From Erwinia sp. OLFS4 (GTDB taxonomy: Bacteria; Pseudomonadota; Gammaproteobacteria; Enterobacterales; Enterobacteriaceae): 64,000 bases of DNA. Position numbers and translations under genes: made by a program. Where the stretch lies: NCBI RefSeq assembly GCF_002752165.1, contig NZ_MOMB01000053.1, forward strand, positions 24,275-88,274, given 5' to 3'. Below the pieces are notes generated by a model, which was given only the letters and a program-made list of their open reading frames with translations, was not told where the DNA came from and ran no database searches. Positions 39,473-50,317 of the stretch are shown here, piece by piece; the first letter of the stretch is position 1, and every line of letters begins with the position of its first letter.

Positions 39473-40304
39473 GCCCGGCTTAGCGCGCCTGGTTTCTCAG
39501 CAGTTTCCGGCGGCGCAGGCCGCCGGTTCTGTTTCATTGCTGCAGGGCTTAACCGGGCTGACATACCAGCTTGTCTGTGACGACCAGCGACTGATAGCCC
39601 GGCGTCAGCCGGCGGATCAGCAGTACATTCCCGGCGTTTGTCGTCAGCGGGAATACCGCCTGCTGCGTAAGCTTGCTGCCAGCGGTCTCGTGCCGGTTGC
39701 GCTTGGCTGGCAATCGCCCTGGCTGTTACTCAGCTGGAGGCCGGGTGAAAGCACGGCAGCGCTGCCAGCTGCCGATTTTGAAGCCGGCCTGCTGCCATTG
39801 CTGTGTCATTTACACCGCCAGTCACCGGTAGGCTTTCCGTTGAATTTGCCGGCATTGCTGTGGCGCTACTGGCAGCTTTGCCATCCGCGTGATAAAACTC
39901 CCCGCTGGCTTGCTGAGCTTAAAAAGCTGGCGCGGCAGGGGACGCCGGACGCCCTGCGTAACGCGCCTTTGCATCTGGATATTCACCGTGGAAACCTGTT
40001 GCAAACCGATCAGGGGCTTAGTCTGATTGACTGGGAATATGCTGCTGACGGTGATATTGCGCTGGAGCTTTGTATGCTGCACAGTACGGCTACCGTTTCA
40101 GCAGCCGGCTGGGGGAAGTGGCTTGATGCTTACGCCAGTACCATGGCACTCGACAGGGCGGTACTGGCTGCACAGATTGAACGCTGGCGCCCATGGGTGC
40201 GATTATTAATGGCCAGCTGGTACACGCTCCGTTACCAGCAGCGTCAGGATGCCGGGCTGAAAACTCTGGCGCGTGATGCCTGGCATCTGATTGAAACAGC
40301 ATAA
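39432..40304 (+). CDS. thiK: Thiamine kinase
   Basis: 290 residues if the GTG at 39432 is used; a TTG at 39459 is an alternative, and E. coli ThiK has 274. The start overlaps the end of lpoB, so the exact codon is uncertain. Choline-kinase/APH-fold motifs are [11 protein letters not shown] and [18 protein letters not shown], which hold the catalytic Asp and the metal-binding Asp. It phosphorylates thiamine to thiamine phosphate for salvage. Confidence 0.85.
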   Translation: MKLSGPVTALYRTEPGLARLVSQQFPAAQAAGSVSLLQGLTGLTYQLVCDDQRLIARRQPADQQYIPGVCRQREYRLLRKLAASGLVPVALGWQSPWLLLSWRPGESTAALPAADFEAGLLPLLCHLHRQSPVGFPLNLPALLWRYWQLCHPRDKTPRWLAELKKLARQGTPDALRNAPLHLDIHRGNLLQTDQGLSLIDWEYAADGDIALELCMLHSTATVSAAGWGKWLDAYASTMALDRAVLAAQIERWRPWVRLLMASWYTLRYQQRQDAGLKTLARDAWHLIETA

Positions 40305-40318
40305 TGGATGAGGTAGAT

Positions 40319-41344
40319 GTGGGTCCGGTAATGTTAGATGTCTCCGGTTTTGAACTGGATAATGAAGAGCGTGAAATGCTGCAACACCCGCTGGTAGGTG
40401 GCCTGATACTGTTTGCCCGCAATTATCATGACCCGGCGCAGTTGCAGGCGCTGATAGCGCAAATTCGTCAGGCATCGCAGCAGCGTCTGGTGATTGCCGT
40501 CGATCAGGAAGGCGGACGGGTACAGCGTTTTCGTGACGGTTTTACCTTGTTGCCTGCCATGCAATCATTCGCTGCGCTCAATCCTCTGACGCAGGCGCGC
40601 CAGCTGGCTCAGGAAGCTGGCTGGCTGATGGCCGCCGAAATGACCGCGCTGGATATCGATATCAGTTTTGCGCCGGTGCTGGATATCGGCCACATCAGTA
40701 AGGCAATTGGCGACCGTTCGTTTCATGATAATCCGGCGATTGCCCTGCAGATAGCGCGATCATTCATTGAGGGTATGCACAGCGCCGGCATGAAATGTAC
40801 CGGCAAACATTTTCCTGGTCACGGTGCGGTGATTGCCGACTCCCATAAAGAGACTCCGCGGGATGATCGCCCGCGGGAGGAAATTTTTAGCCATGATATG
40901 GCTATCTTTGAACAGCTGATTAACGAGGGGCGGCTGGATGCAATTATGCCGGCTCACGTGATTTATAGCGATATTGATCCGCATCCAGCAAGCGGATCGC
41001 CGTACTGGTTACAGCAGGTTTTACGCCAGCAGCTGGGCTTTGACGGCGTTATTTTTTCTGACGACCTTTCCATGGAAGGGGCGGCTGTGATGGGCAGCTA
41101 TCCCGAACGGGCGGCGGCGTCCCTGCGTGCCGGCTGTGACATGATTCTGGTGTGTAATAACCGTCAGGGCACGATCAGCGTGCTGGATAACTTGCCCCAG
41201 ATTAAGGCAGCGCGCATTGATAGGTTATATCATCAGGCCCGGCATAACCGTCAGCAGTTGCAGGAAAGCAGCCGCTGGAAAAATGCCAGCGCAACCCTGA
41301 GCGATTTGCAGCAGCGCTGGCTAGCGTATAAAGCAGCCCGGTAA
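40319..41344 (+). CDS. nagZ: Beta-N-acetylglucosaminidase NagZ
   Basis: 341 residues from the GTG of [14 protein letters not shown], the E. coli length; the upstream ATG at 40304 adds five residues without family match, and a GAGG lies at the right distance from the GTG. GH3 motifs: [31 protein letters not shown] (catalytic His) and [10 protein letters not shown] (nucleophile Asp). It removes GlcNAc from anhydro-muropeptides in wall recycling in the cytosol. In E. coli nagK lies farther on, but it is missing from this window. Confidence 0.95.
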   Translation: MGPVMLDVSGFELDNEEREMLQHPLVGGLILFARNYHDPAQLQALIAQIRQASQQRLVIAVDQEGGRVQRFRDGFTLLPAMQSFAALNPLTQARQLAQEAGWLMAAEMTALDIDISFAPVLDIGHISKAIGDRSFHDNPAIALQIARSFIEGMHSAGMKCTGKHFPGHGAVIADSHKETPRDDRPREEIFSHDMAIFEQLINEGRLDAIMPAHVIYSDIDPHPASGSPYWLQQVLRQQLGFDGVIFSDDLSMEGAAVMGSYPERAAASLRAGCDMILVCNNRQGTISVLDNLPQIKAARIDRLYHQARHNRQQLQESSRWKNASATLSDLQQRWLAYKAAR

Positions 41345-41383
41345 CGCTGATACTGCCGGGCTGGCTCGCACTGGAGGAAGGCA

Positions 41384-41926
41384 ATGATTATCTATCTGCA
41401 TGGTTTTGATGCCAACAGTCCCGGCAACCACGAAAAAGTATTACAACTGCAGTTTATCGACCCTGATGTGCGTTTGCTGAGTTACAGCACCCGGCATCCT
41501 AAGCATGATATGCAGCATTTGCTGAAAGAAACCGACAAAATGCTGCAGTTAAATGTCGATGACAGGCCGCTGATTTGCGGGGTCGGTCTTGGTGGCTACT
41601 GGGCGGAGCGAATTGGTTTTCTGTGTGATATTCGCCAGGTTATTTTTAATCCTAACTTATGGCCGGTGGAAAACATGACCGGTAAAATCGACCGGCCGGA
41701 AGAGTATCAGCACATTGCCACTAAATGCGTCAGTAATTTTCGTGAAAAAAATCGCGATCGCTGTCTGGTGGTATTGTCCCGCAACGACGAGGTGCTCGAC
41801 AGTCATCGCAGTGCTGCTGAACTGCACCCTTTTTATGAAATTATCTGGGATGAAACTTCCGGACACAAATTCAAAAATATCTCGCCACATCTTCAGCGTA
41901 TCCGGGCGTTTAAAACTCTCGGCTGA
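41384..41926 (+). CDS. ycfP: UPF0227 esterase-fold protein YcfP
   Basis: 180 residues, as in E. coli. It begins [30 protein letters not shown] in overlapping parts, with the alpha/beta-hydrolase elements [18 protein letters not shown] and the final TSGHKFKN. Activity is not established. GGAGG ribosome-binding site. Confidence 0.93.
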   Translation: MIIYLHGFDANSPGNHEKVLQLQFIDPDVRLLSYSTRHPKHDMQHLLKETDKMLQLNVDDRPLICGVGLGGYWAERIGFLCDIRQVIFNPNLWPVENMTGKIDRPEEYQHIATKCVSNFREKNRDRCLVVLSRNDEVLDSHRSAAELHPFYEIIWDETSGHKFKNISPHLQRIRAFKTLG

Positions 41927-42048
41927 TGCCCACTGATAACGCTTCTTTTTTCAGGTACGTCCGTCAGGACGTGCCGCTGTGGGCATCTGCCGATGACGTG
42001 ATTAGCATCACAAAAGCAGGTATTAATCTGAGTTGTGGTTAATAAAGT

Positions 42049-42062
42049 TTGACCTGCATCAA
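42049..42062 (+). promoter_or_regulatory. FNR box upstream of ndh
   Basis: TTGACCTGCATCAA matches the FNR consensus TTGAT-N4-ATCAA at 9 of 10 positions. In E. coli FNR represses ndh without oxygen from comparable upstream sites. The site lies 131 bases before the start codon. Confidence 0.7.
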
Positions 42063-42192
42063 TATTTCTATCTGTTGTCTATTCTGCGTGTTATTCTCCT
42101 GCCAGCTCGCGATTTTATGTCGCCAACCCTATGTTTAGTAAGGATATTTATAACCTTAACTTAACTATTGGTTTACATTTCAAGGGGGTCGT

Positions 42193-43497
42193 TTGACTAC
42201 AGCCATGAAAAAAATAGTAATTATCGGCGGCGGCGCCGGCGGTCTGGAACTGGCAACGCAGCTTGGCGATAAATTAGGCAGAAAGAAAAAGGCCGAAATT
42301 ACCCTGGTTGATCGTAACCACTGTCACCTGTGGAAACCATTACTGCATGAGGTGGCCACCGGCTCGCTGGATGAGGGGCTGGATGCCATTAGTTACCTGG
42401 CTCACGCGCGCAATCATCACTTTTTGTTTCAACTCGGTACCTTTACCGGCATTGACCGTGAGAATAAATCCTTACAACTGGCAGAGATCCGTGATGAGCA
42501 GGGGGCGCTGCTGGTGCCGGCCCGCACGCTGCCTTACGATACGCTGGTGATGGCCCTGGGCAGCGCTTCAAATGATTTCGCCACGCCTGGAATCAAAGAA
42601 CACTGTATTTTTCTCGACAATCCCCAGCAGGCACATCGTTTCCACAATGAGATGCTCAATTTATTCCTGAAATTTTCCGCCAGCAACGGTGAGCGCGAAA
42701 AAGTCAATATTGCCATTGTTGGCGGCGGTGCTACCGGTGTGGAACTGTCGGCGGAGTTATACAATGCGGTTAAAGAACTGCACAGCTATGGCTATAAGGG
42801 ACTGGATAACCGGGCGCTTAACGTGACGCTGGTAGAAGCCGGTGAACGCATTCTTCCAGCGCTGCCGCCGCGTATTTCTGCGGCCGCCCATCAGGAACTG
42901 ACCCGGCTGGGTGTGCGGGTGTTAACAGAAACGATGGTCACCAGTGCCGATGCCAGCGGTATGCACACCCGGGGCGGTGAATTTATTGAAGCGGACCTGA
43001 TGGTGTGGGCTGCTGGTATCAAGGTGCCTGATTTCATGAAAGAAATAGGCGGACTGGAAACCAACCGTATCAATCAGCTGGTGGTGACTCCCACGCTGCA
43101 AACCAGTCGTGACCCGGCTATTTTTGCCATCGGTGACTGCGCATCCTGTCAGCTGCCTGACGGCAAATTTGTTCCGCCGCGTGCGCAATCAGCCCACCAG
43201 ATGGCGTCCTGCGTACTGAGCAATATTCTGGCCGGGATGAAAGGGGCGAACATGAAAGCCTATGTGTATAAAGACCACGGTTCGCTGGTGTCACTTTCAC
43301 GGTTCAGTACCGTCGGTAGCCTGATGGGAAACCTTACCCGCGGCTCGATGATGATCGAAGGACGTATTGCCCGTTTCGTTTATATCTCACTTTATCGTAT
43401 GCATCAGATTGCGCTGCACGGCTATTTTAAAACCGCATTGATGATGCTGGTCGGCAGCCTGAATCGGGTTATCCGACCACGGTTAAAATTGCACTGA
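42193..43497 (+). CDS. ndh: NADH:quinone oxidoreductase II
   Basis: 434 residues with a TTG start that gives [19 protein letters not shown], matching E. coli, whose ndh also starts TTG. FAD-binding GGGAGG at the N-terminus, NADH-binding [14 protein letters not shown] mid-protein, and the FAD site AIGDCAS. The amphipathic C-terminus binds the membrane. It passes electrons from NADH to quinone without pumping protons. AAGGGGG precedes the start; FNR control is likely. Confidence 0.97.
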   Translation: MTTAMKKIVIIGGGAGGLELATQLGDKLGRKKKAEITLVDRNHCHLWKPLLHEVATGSLDEGLDAISYLAHARNHHFLFQLGTFTGIDRENKSLQLAEIRDEQGALLVPARTLPYDTLVMALGSASNDFATPGIKEHCIFLDNPQQAHRFHNEMLNLFLKFSASNGEREKVNIAIVGGGATGVELSAELYNAVKELHSYGYKGLDNRALNVTLVEAGERILPALPPRISAAAHQELTRLGVRVLTETMVTSADASGMHTRGGEFIEADLMVWAAGIKVPDFMKEIGGLETNRINQLVVTPTLQTSRDPAIFAIGDCASCQLPDGKFVPPRAQSAHQMASCVLSNILAGMKGANMKAYVYKDHGSLVSLSRFSTVGSLMGNLTRGSMMIEGRIARFVYISLYRMHQIALHGYFKTALMMLVGSLNRVIRPRLKLH

Positions 43498-43506
43498 TCG
43501 CCAGCA

Positions 43507-43537
43507 GTGACCGCTTGTGACGCGGTCACTTTTTTTA
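43507..43537 (+). terminator. Intrinsic terminator of ndh
   Basis: GTGACCGC and GCGGTCAC form an 8-bp stem with a 7-nt loop, followed by eight T; it starts 10 bases after the stop. Confidence 0.9.
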
Positions 43538-43782
43538 AACTTAAGAATCAGATTATTAGTTAATAAAGTGACAGTGTTACTTATAGTAAGAGTCCTCTGA
43601 AAACCTGCCTTTATGATCGCTTAACCGCTATTTCTTCCCTTTTTCTTATGGCTGCTGTGAATGATTTATTTCAAAATTTTGTTAAATACAACGGCGCGTC
43701 GCGCACGCCGGGTAGCCAACACCAGGATCACAGAATCCGGAAGGTAGCTATGCGCGGTAACTGTTTTTTCAGGAGGTTCCCT

Positions 43783-44322
43783 GTGAATAAGTCAATGTTG
43801 ACCGGAATAGGGATCGGTGTCGCAGCGGCGCTGGGCGTTGCGGCTGTCGCAGGCATGAATGTGTTCGACCGCAGTCCGCAGTATGCTCAGGTGCTCTCGG
43901 CCACGCCGATTAAAGAGACCATTAAAAATCCGCGTCAGGAATGTCGTAATGTCACCCTGACACACCGTCGTCCGGTGCGTGATGAAAACCGCATTGCCGG
44001 TTCAGTGCTGGGAGCCGTTGCCGGCGGGGTACTGGGTCACCAGATTGGTGGAGGACGTGGACGCGATATTGCCACCGTTGCCGGTGCGCTTGGCGGTGGT
44101 TATGCCGGTAATCAGGTTCAGGGATACATGCAAAACAGTGATACCTACACCACCCATGAACAGCGCTGTAAGACAGTTTATGATAAACAGGATAAAACGT
44201 TGGGCTACGATGTAACCTATAAAATTGGTAACGAACAGGGCAAAATCCGCATGGATAAAGATCCCGGCGCGCGTATCCCGATTGACAGCAATGGACAGCT
44301 GGTGATTGATCAACGGGCGTAA
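43783..44322 (+). CDS. ycfJ: Glycine-zipper protein YcfJ
   Basis: 179 residues from the GTG of MNKSMLTGIGIGVAAALG, as in E. coli; an AGGAGG lies just upstream, whereas the ATG at 43648 has no support. One N-terminal hydrophobic helix, a glycine zipper (AGSVLGAVAGGVLGHQIGGG), and a soluble C-terminal part with CKTVYDKQ. The function is unknown; glycine-zipper proteins of this kind are envelope proteins. In E. coli comR, bhsA and ldtC lie between ycfJ and mfd, but none is here. Confidence 0.92.
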   Translation: MNKSMLTGIGIGVAAALGVAAVAGMNVFDRSPQYAQVLSATPIKETIKNPRQECRNVTLTHRRPVRDENRIAGSVLGAVAGGVLGHQIGGGRGRDIATVAGALGGGYAGNQVQGYMQNSDTYTTHEQRCKTVYDKQDKTLGYDVTYKIGNEQGKIRMDKDPGARIPIDSNGQLVIDQRA

Positions 44323-44350
44323 TACCAGACAAAAACCCCGCACAGTCCGG

Positions 44351-44377
44351 GCCGCCGCTGACACCGGCGGCTTTTTT
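44351..44377 (+). terminator. Intrinsic terminator of ycfJ
   Basis: GCCGCCG and CGGCGGC form a 7-bp stem with a 7-nt loop, followed by six T. It lies between the convergent ycfJ and mfd. Confidence 0.87.
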
Positions 44378-44380
44378 GGC

Positions 44381-47300
44381 TTATTTCGCCAGCAATGGCA
44401 TCTGTTCAAGCAAGTTTTGTAACCATTCCATTCGTATCCTGCGCTCTTTCAGGTCGCGGATAAATTTAAGCCGGGTCGGGCCATCGAGCTTCCATTGAGT
44501 GGGCTGCTTTTGCAGCAGGCCAATCAGCCAGTTTGGATCAACATGGTTTTGCGGTGAAAACTCAATGTAACCTCCTTTATCACTGGCCTCAATACGCCGG
44601 ATGCCTATCCGCTGCGCGCTCAGGCGCAGCGCGGCGCAATCCAGCAGATTACGGGCGGCGTCGGGTAGCTTGCCAAAACGGTCGATCAGCTCCACTTTCA
44701 TTTCATTGAGTTCAGCTGCGGTTGCCGCGCTGGCAATGCGTTTATACAGTGACAGCCGGGTGTTAACATCGGGCACATAGTCGTCCGGTAACAGCGCCGG
44801 CATGCGCAGTTCCACTTCGGTCTGATTGCTGGTCAGATCTTCCAGTGACGGTTCACGGCCGGCTTTCAGTGCATCAACAGCATTTTCCAGCAGCTCCATG
44901 TACAGCGAAAAGCCTATGCTTTCCATCTGCCCGCTTTGATCTTCTCCCAGCAGTTCTCCGGCGCCCCGAATTTCCAGATCATGGGTTGCCAGCGCAAAGC
45001 CCGCGCCCAGATCTTCAAGACTGGCTATGGCTTCAAGGCGTTTGTGGGCATCGGCGGTCATGGCTTTAGGATGCGGTGTCAGCAGCCATGCGTAAGCCTG
45101 GTGATGAGAACGGCCGACCCGGCCGCGCAGCTGGTGGAGCTGGGCCAGACCAAAGTGATCGGCACGTTCGATAATAATGGTATTGGCGGTAGGAATATCT
45201 ATGCCAGTTTCAATAATGGTGGTGCATACCAGCACGTTAAAACGCTGGTGGTGGAAATCGTTCATTACGCGTTCAAGATCGCGCTCACGCATCTGGCCGT
45301 GGCCGACCGCAACGCGGGCTTCCGGCACCAGATCGGCCAGGCGATGTGCCGCTTTGTCGATATTTTCCACGTCATTGTACAAATAGTAGACCTGGCCGCC
45401 GCGCAATATTTCGCGCAGGATAGCTTCGCGTACTACCAGCGAATCATATTCTCGCACGAAGGTTTTTACCGCCAGCCGGCGAGCCGGCGGCGTGGCGATA
45501 ATTGACAGATCGCGAATACCGCTCATGGCCATATTCAGGGTACGCGGGATTGGGGTGGCAGTCAGCGTCAGGATGTCAACATCCGCGCGCATGGCTTTGA
45601 TTCGCTCTTTATGACGAACCCCGAATCGGTGTTCCTCATCGACGATCAGCAGGCCGAGATCGTGCCAGCTGATATCGCTTTGCAAAAGCTTATGGGTACC
45701 GATCAGAATATCGACCTTACCTTCCGCCGCGGCCTGTAAAACCTGATTTTGCTCTTTGACGCTGCGAAAGCGTGACAGCACTTCAATGCGTACCGGCCAG
45801 TTAGCGAAGCGATCGCGGAAATTCTCATAGTGCTGCTGGGCCAGCAGGGTGGTGGGAACCAGTACCGCAACCTGTTTATTGTTTTCTACTGCCAGAAACG
45901 CGGCGCGCATTGCGACTTCGGTTTTACCAAAGCCAACATCGCCACACACCAGGCGGTCCATTGCCAGCGGCTGGCACATGTCGCTCAGTACTGCGTTGAT
46001 AGTCTGCGCCTGATCGGCGGTGGTTTCAAACGGGAAACCCTGGCAAAACAGCTGATACTGCTGCTTGTCATGGTGGAAAGCATAGCCGGGTTTGGCGGCA
46101 CGCTGGGCATAAATATCCAGCAGCTCTGCCGCCACGTCGCGTACTTTCTCAGCCGCTTTCTGGCGGGCGCGCTGCCAGCTATCGCTGCCCAGTTTATGCA
46201 GTGGCGCATTTTCCTGAGCCCCACCGGCATAACGACTGATCAGATGCAGTGAAGAGACCGGGACGTAAAGTCGGGCATCACCGGCATAGGACAGCATCAG
46301 ATATTCTGCTTTTACCCCGCCGGTTTCAAGGGTCGTCAGGCCGTTATAACGTCCGACGCCATGCTCAAGGTGGACGACCGGCTGCCCGGGGTGCAGTTCT
46401 GCCAGATTACGTATCAGCACGTCAGGATTAATCGTGCGTCGGTTGTCCTGACGGCGGTGGTTGACCCGCTCACCGAGCAGATCGCTTTCACAGATCAGGG
46501 CGCGCTGCCGGTCAGTATCAATAAAACCCTGTTCGCTGGCGCCAAGCATCAGCCAGTAACCGTGCTGCCCGGCATCGTCAATATTGTTCACCACCTGCGG
46601 GCGCAGTTTGATGCGTGCCAGCAGTTCCTGCAGCGTCTCACGCCGCCCTTCTGATTCCACCGAGAAAATCACTGCACCATCAAACTGTTCGCAAAACTGG
46701 CGTAATGCATCCAGCGGCGCTTTCGCCTGTGGTTCGACCGCCAGCAGAGGCAGCGGCTGATAAGGCAGATTAATAGCGCCGCTGCGTGCCGCCAGCGTTT
46801 CCTGACTGAGCTGAATTCGCGGCCATTTTTTTAAACCCGCGAACAGCTGATCGATTTTGAGCCACAGCTGTTCAGGGGATAGCAATGGACGCATCGGGTC
46901 AACCCGGCGGCTGTCGTAGCGATGGGTGACATCCTGCCAGAAGCGAGTTGCGCTGCTTTCAAGATCGCCATAGCTAATCAGTAAGGTATTGGCGGGCAGA
47001 TAGCTGAACAGATCGGGGAGCGCTTGTTCAAAAAATAACGGTTGCCAGTATTCTATTCCGGCAGGCAGCGTGCCTTTGCTGACCTGTTGGTAAACGTGTT
47101 CAGCATCGCGCCTGACATCAAAATGCTCACGCCAGCGGCTGCGAAATAGCTCAATGGCGTTTTTATCCGTGGGAAATTCATGGGCCGGCAGCAGATTAAT
47201 TGCCGGCACTTCTTCCAGCGTGCGCTGACTGTCAACGTCAAACAAACGCAGGCTGTCGATTTCATCATCAAAAAAGTCAATCCGGTAGGGTTGTTCACTG

Positions 47301-47824
47301 CCCATGGGAAACAGGTCGAGCAGGGCGCCACGGGTTGCGTATTCGCCGTGTTCCATTACCTGATCAACATGCCGGTAACCCGCCTGGTCTAACTGGTTGC
47401 GCAGCCTGTCACGTGAGAGGGCCTGACCTTTTTTCATTACCAGCGCATGGCCGTGCAGGTAACTGTGCGGGCAAACGCGCTGCATCAGCGTGTTAACCGG
47501 CAGCACCAGCAGGCCTTGTTTGAGCGCAGGCAGCTGATAAAGGGTGGCCAGGCGTGACGAAATAATTTCCTGATGGGGTGAAAAACTGTCGAAAGGCAAC
47601 GTTTCCCAGTCTGGCAGGCTGAACACCGGCTGCCGGCTGAACTGGCTGACTTCGTCCTGAAGTCTGAGCGCGCTTTGCATATCCGGGGTAATCAGCAGTG
47701 CCGGTCCGTTATGGCTGGCAAGTATTTCTGCGCATTCAACCGCGCTGGCGGAGCCGGTCAGCTGCCCGAGAAAGCGGGTATCGCCAGCGTTTACCGGCAG
47801 GGAGTAACGATTTTTTTGTGGCAT
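44381..47824 (-). CDS. mfd: Transcription-repair coupling factor Mfd
   Basis: 1147 residues, one less than E. coli. UvrB-like N-terminal region (LPDWETLPFDSFSPHQEIISSRL in overlapping parts), the RNA-polymerase-interacting segment around VHLEHGVGRY, then the RecG-like translocase with Walker A GDVGFGKTEVAMRAAF, DEEHRFGVRHKE, and QLRGRVGRS. It removes stalled RNA polymerase from lesions and recruits UvrA. It is convergent with ycfJ. Confidence 0.97.
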   Translation of the reverse strand: MPQKNRYSLPVNAGDTRFLGQLTGSASAVECAEILASHNGPALLITPDMQSALRLQDEVSQFSRQPVFSLPDWETLPFDSFSPHQEIISSRLATLYQLPALKQGLLVLPVNTLMQRVCPHSYLHGHALVMKKGQALSRDRLRNQLDQAGYRHVDQVMEHGEYATRGALLDLFPMGSEQPYRIDFFDDEIDSLRLFDVDSQRTLEEVPAINLLPAHEFPTDKNAIELFRSRWREHFDVRRDAEHVYQQVSKGTLPAGIEYWQPLFFEQALPDLFSYLPANTLLISYGDLESSATRFWQDVTHRYDSRRVDPMRPLLSPEQLWLKIDQLFAGLKKWPRIQLSQETLAARSGAINLPYQPLPLLAVEPQAKAPLDALRQFCEQFDGAVIFSVESEGRRETLQELLARIKLRPQVVNNIDDAGQHGYWLMLGASEQGFIDTDRQRALICESDLLGERVNHRRQDNRRTINPDVLIRNLAELHPGQPVVHLEHGVGRYNGLTTLETGGVKAEYLMLSYAGDARLYVPVSSLHLISRYAGGAQENAPLHKLGSDSWQRARQKAAEKVRDVAAELLDIYAQRAAKPGYAFHHDKQQYQLFCQGFPFETTADQAQTINAVLSDMCQPLAMDRLVCGDVGFGKTEVAMRAAFLAVENNKQVAVLVPTTLLAQQHYENFRDRFANWPVRIEVLSRFRSVKEQNQVLQAAAEGKVDILIGTHKLLQSDISWHDLGLLIVDEEHRFGVRHKERIKAMRADVDILTLTATPIPRTLNMAMSGIRDLSIIATPPARRLAVKTFVREYDSLVVREAILREILRGGQVYYLYNDVENIDKAAHRLADLVPEARVAVGHGQMRERDLERVMNDFHHQRFNVLVCTTIIETGIDIPTANTIIIERADHFGLAQLHQLRGRVGRSHHQAYAWLLTPHPKAMTADAHKRLEAIASLEDLGAGFALATHDLEIRGAGELLGEDQSGQMESIGFSLYMELLENAVDALKAGREPSLEDLTSNQTEVELRMPALLPDDYVPDVNTRLSLYKRIASAATAAELNEMKVELIDRFGKLPDAARNLLDCAALRLSAQRIGIRRIEASDKGGYIEFSPQNHVDPNWLIGLLQKQPTQWKLDGPTRLKFIRDLKERRIRMEWLQNLLEQMPLLAK

Positions 47825-47970
47825 AGTTAGTCAGACGATCTTTTCTCTGGATGGAGAGCGGTACAAACCTTTTCAGATCAGGCAAAAAGCATACCGGCGG
47901 CAGTTTACGCAACTTACGTCCGGCGGTCCAGTCCGGTCAGCACAGGAACGGTGCGCCAGCGGATAGCGGA

Positions 47971-48162
47971 TTATTGTGACCAGCGGGTGCGATTGTTATC
48001 AGCCTGCGTTAGCTCCTGCTCGGCATGATAGCTGTGGCTGCCATCATCCCATTTGACGTAGTAACCACAATGCTGATTATCCTGTTCAAAGACGTTTACC
48101 ACCACCCCGGTGATGTCGCCGGTCTGGTGTTTAACCCGGCTGCCTTTCGGATATTTGACCAT
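47971..48162 (-). CDS. Small protein of unknown function (63 aa)
   Basis: I do not recognise this gene. It begins MVKYPKGSRVKHQTGDITGVV after a good AGGAGA ribosome-binding site. The pattern KGSRVKHQTGDITGVVVNV...YYVKWDDGSHSYH suggests a single small SH3/Tudor-like beta barrel; the tail is polar. It lies between mfd and lolC, where E. coli has no gene of this kind. No terminator or promoter is obvious. Confidence 0.65.
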   Translation of the reverse strand: MVKYPKGSRVKHQTGDITGVVVNVFEQDNQHCGYYVKWDDGSHSYHAEQELTQADNNRTRWSQ

Positions 48163-48420
48163 GATTGTCTCTCCTGATTCAGCCGTGGCTAATGCCGGCA
48201 GGCCAATAGACAGAGTTTACGACTGCCCCAGATTAACGTGTGTTAATCATGCATCAATACGTGCGGTTTTTACCTGTTATGGTTTCGCCGCGGCGATTAA
48301 GGTTGCATCTGTTGACAAAACAAAGTGATTAAGCGGGCGGCGCAGAGGTTCCATATCGGTCACCGGTACTTTATGATGCGGGGTTACTTTCTCGCGTTGA
48401 GCGCCACAAAGACGGATCTC

Positions 48421-49620
48421 ATGTATCAACCTGTTGCGTTATTTATCGGTCTGCGCTACATGCGTGGACGTGCTTCCGACCGCTTCGGCCGGTTCGTTTC
48501 CTGGCTCTCTGCGATCGGTATTACGCTTGGCGTAATGGCTCTGGTCACGGTTTTATCCGTCATGAACGGTTTTGAACAGTCGCTGGAAAAAAGCACCCTG
48601 AGCCTGATGCCCCAGGCGCTGATTACCAGCCCGCAGGGGTCGATCAATCCGACACAGCATCCGGTCAGTGAACTGAAGCTTAAAGGGGTCAGCGACCTCA
48701 CCGCGTTGACCACCGGGGATGTGGTTTTACAAAGTGCCGCCAGCGTGGGTGTGGGCGTGATGATCGGCATCAACCCGGATGAAAAAGAACCGTTGCTGCA
48801 CTGGCTGGTTAACGGCAACGCGCAAACGCTTCAGCCTGGTCAGTATCACGTAATTCTTGGTGAGCAGCTGGCTGGCCAGCTGGGAGTCAGGCGCGGCGAT
48901 CGGCTGCGTCTGATGGTGCCTTCGGCCAGCCAGTTTACGCCAATGGGCCGTATTCCCAGTCAGCGTTTGTTTACCGTCAGCGGTACTTATGCGGCTAACA
49001 GTGATGTTGACAGCTACCAGATTCTGGTTAACCAGCAGGATGCCTCGCGACTGATGCGTTATCCTGCCGGCAATATTACCGGCTGGCGGCTGTGGCTGGA
49101 TAATCCGCTGGATGTTGACCGTCTTAGTCATCAGACTCTGCCACCAGGGTTAGTGTGGAAAGACTGGCGCGAACGTAAAGGTGAGCTGTTCCAGGCGGTG
49201 CGGATGGAAAAGAATATGATGGGCCTGCTGTTAAGCCTGATAGTTGCCGTGGCGGCGTTCAATATTATTACCTCTCTTGGACTGCTGATTATGGAAAAGC
49301 AGGGCGAAGTGGCAATTTTGCAAACTCAGGGACTGACCCGCCGTCAGATAGTGGCGGTGTTTATGGTTCAGGGTGCCAGTGCTGGCATTGTCGGTTCGTT
49401 GCTGGGCACGCTGCTGGGCGTGCTGCTCGCCAGTCAGCTTAATCATCTGATGCCAATGATTGGTCTGTTTCTTGACGGTGCCGCGTTGCCGGTTGCGATT
49501 TCCCTGTCGCAGGTCATCACTATTTTGCTGACTGCAATACTGGTTGCGCTTCTTGCTACGCTTTATCCTTCCTGGCGCGCTGCCGCCGTTCAACCCGCTG
49601 AGGCTTTACGTTATGAGTGA
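48421..49620 (+). CDS. lolC: Lipoprotein-releasing ABC transporter permease LolC
   Basis: 399 residues from [17 protein letters not shown], the E. coli start and length; the frame is open further upstream but without family match. Four membrane segments: one at the N-terminus, then a large periplasmic domain, then three near the C-terminus ([21 protein letters not shown]). Ends [16 protein letters not shown]. It passes lipoproteins to LolA. The stop overlaps the lolD ATG. Confidence 0.96.
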   Translation: MYQPVALFIGLRYMRGRASDRFGRFVSWLSAIGITLGVMALVTVLSVMNGFEQSLEKSTLSLMPQALITSPQGSINPTQHPVSELKLKGVSDLTALTTGDVVLQSAASVGVGVMIGINPDEKEPLLHWLVNGNAQTLQPGQYHVILGEQLAGQLGVRRGDRLRLMVPSASQFTPMGRIPSQRLFTVSGTYAANSDVDSYQILVNQQDASRLMRYPAGNITGWRLWLDNPLDVDRLSHQTLPPGLVWKDWRERKGELFQAVRMEKNMMGLLLSLIVAVAAFNIITSLGLLIMEKQGEVAILQTQGLTRRQIVAVFMVQGASAGIVGSLLGTLLGVLLASQLNHLMPMIGLFLDGAALPVAISLSQVITILLTAILVALLATLYPSWRAAAVQPAEALRYE

Positions 49621-50317
49621 TGCATTACTGTTGCAGTGTGACAAACTGTGCAAACGCTATCAGGAGGGCAGCGTACAGACGGATGTTTTGCGCGATGTGT
49701 CGTTTGAACTCGTTAGCGGGCAGATGATGGCGGTGGTGGGGAGTTCCGGTTCGGGTAAAAGTACCCTGATGCATCTCCTTGGTGGACTGGACACGCCCAC
49801 CTCCGGTGAGGTTATTTTTAATGGCAAAGCGCTGAGTCAGCTCTCTCAGGCCGCGCGCGCTGATTTACGCAACAGTGCGCTGGGGTTTATTTATCAGTTT
49901 CATCATCTGCTGCCGGATTTCAGCGCGCTGGAAAATGTGGCCATGCCGCTGCTAATCGGTAAAAAGAATCCGGCAGACGCGCAGGAAAAGGCGCTGGAAA
50001 TGCTGCGTGCAGTTGGTCTGGCGCAGCGCGCGGCTCACCGGCCATCAGAGTTATCTGGTGGTGAACGTCAGCGGGTCGCGATTGCCCGGGCGCTGGTGAA
50101 CAATCCGCGGCTGGTGCTGGCGGATGAGCCTACCGGTAATCTTGACGCGCGTAATGCTGACGCCGTTTTTGATTTGCTTGGCGAACTTAATGCCCAGCAA
50201 GGCACTGCTTTTCTGGTGGTGACCCATGATTTACATCTGGCAAAACGTCTGCCGCGTCAGATGGAGATGCGTGATGGTCAGCTGAGTGCCGACGTGACGC
50301 TGGCGGATATGCTGTAA
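49613..50317 (+). CDS. lolD: Lipoprotein-releasing ABC transporter ATPase LolD
   Basis: 234 residues from [16 protein letters not shown], against 233 in E. coli. Walker [10 protein letters not shown], signature LSGGERQRV, Walker [13 protein letters not shown] and the H-loop VVTHD. It powers lipoprotein extraction from the inner membrane by LolCE. It overlaps lolC by 8 bases and lolE by one. Confidence 0.97.
   Translation: MSDALLLQCDKLCKRYQEGSVQTDVLRDVSFELVSGQMMAVVGSSGSGKSTLMHLLGGLDTPTSGEVIFNGKALSQLSQAARADLRNSALGFIYQFHHLLPDFSALENVAMPLLIGKKNPADAQEKALEMLRAVGLAQRAAHRPSELSGGERQRVAIARALVNNPRLVLADEPTGNLDARNADAVFDLLGELNAQQGTAFLVVTHDLHLAKRLPRQMEMRDGQLSADVTLADML

Noticed and set aside
41954..41976. 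Inverted repeat after ycfP
   Set aside because: A T-run precedes it on the plus strand, and an A-run follows it on the minus strand, so it does not look like a terminator in either direction.
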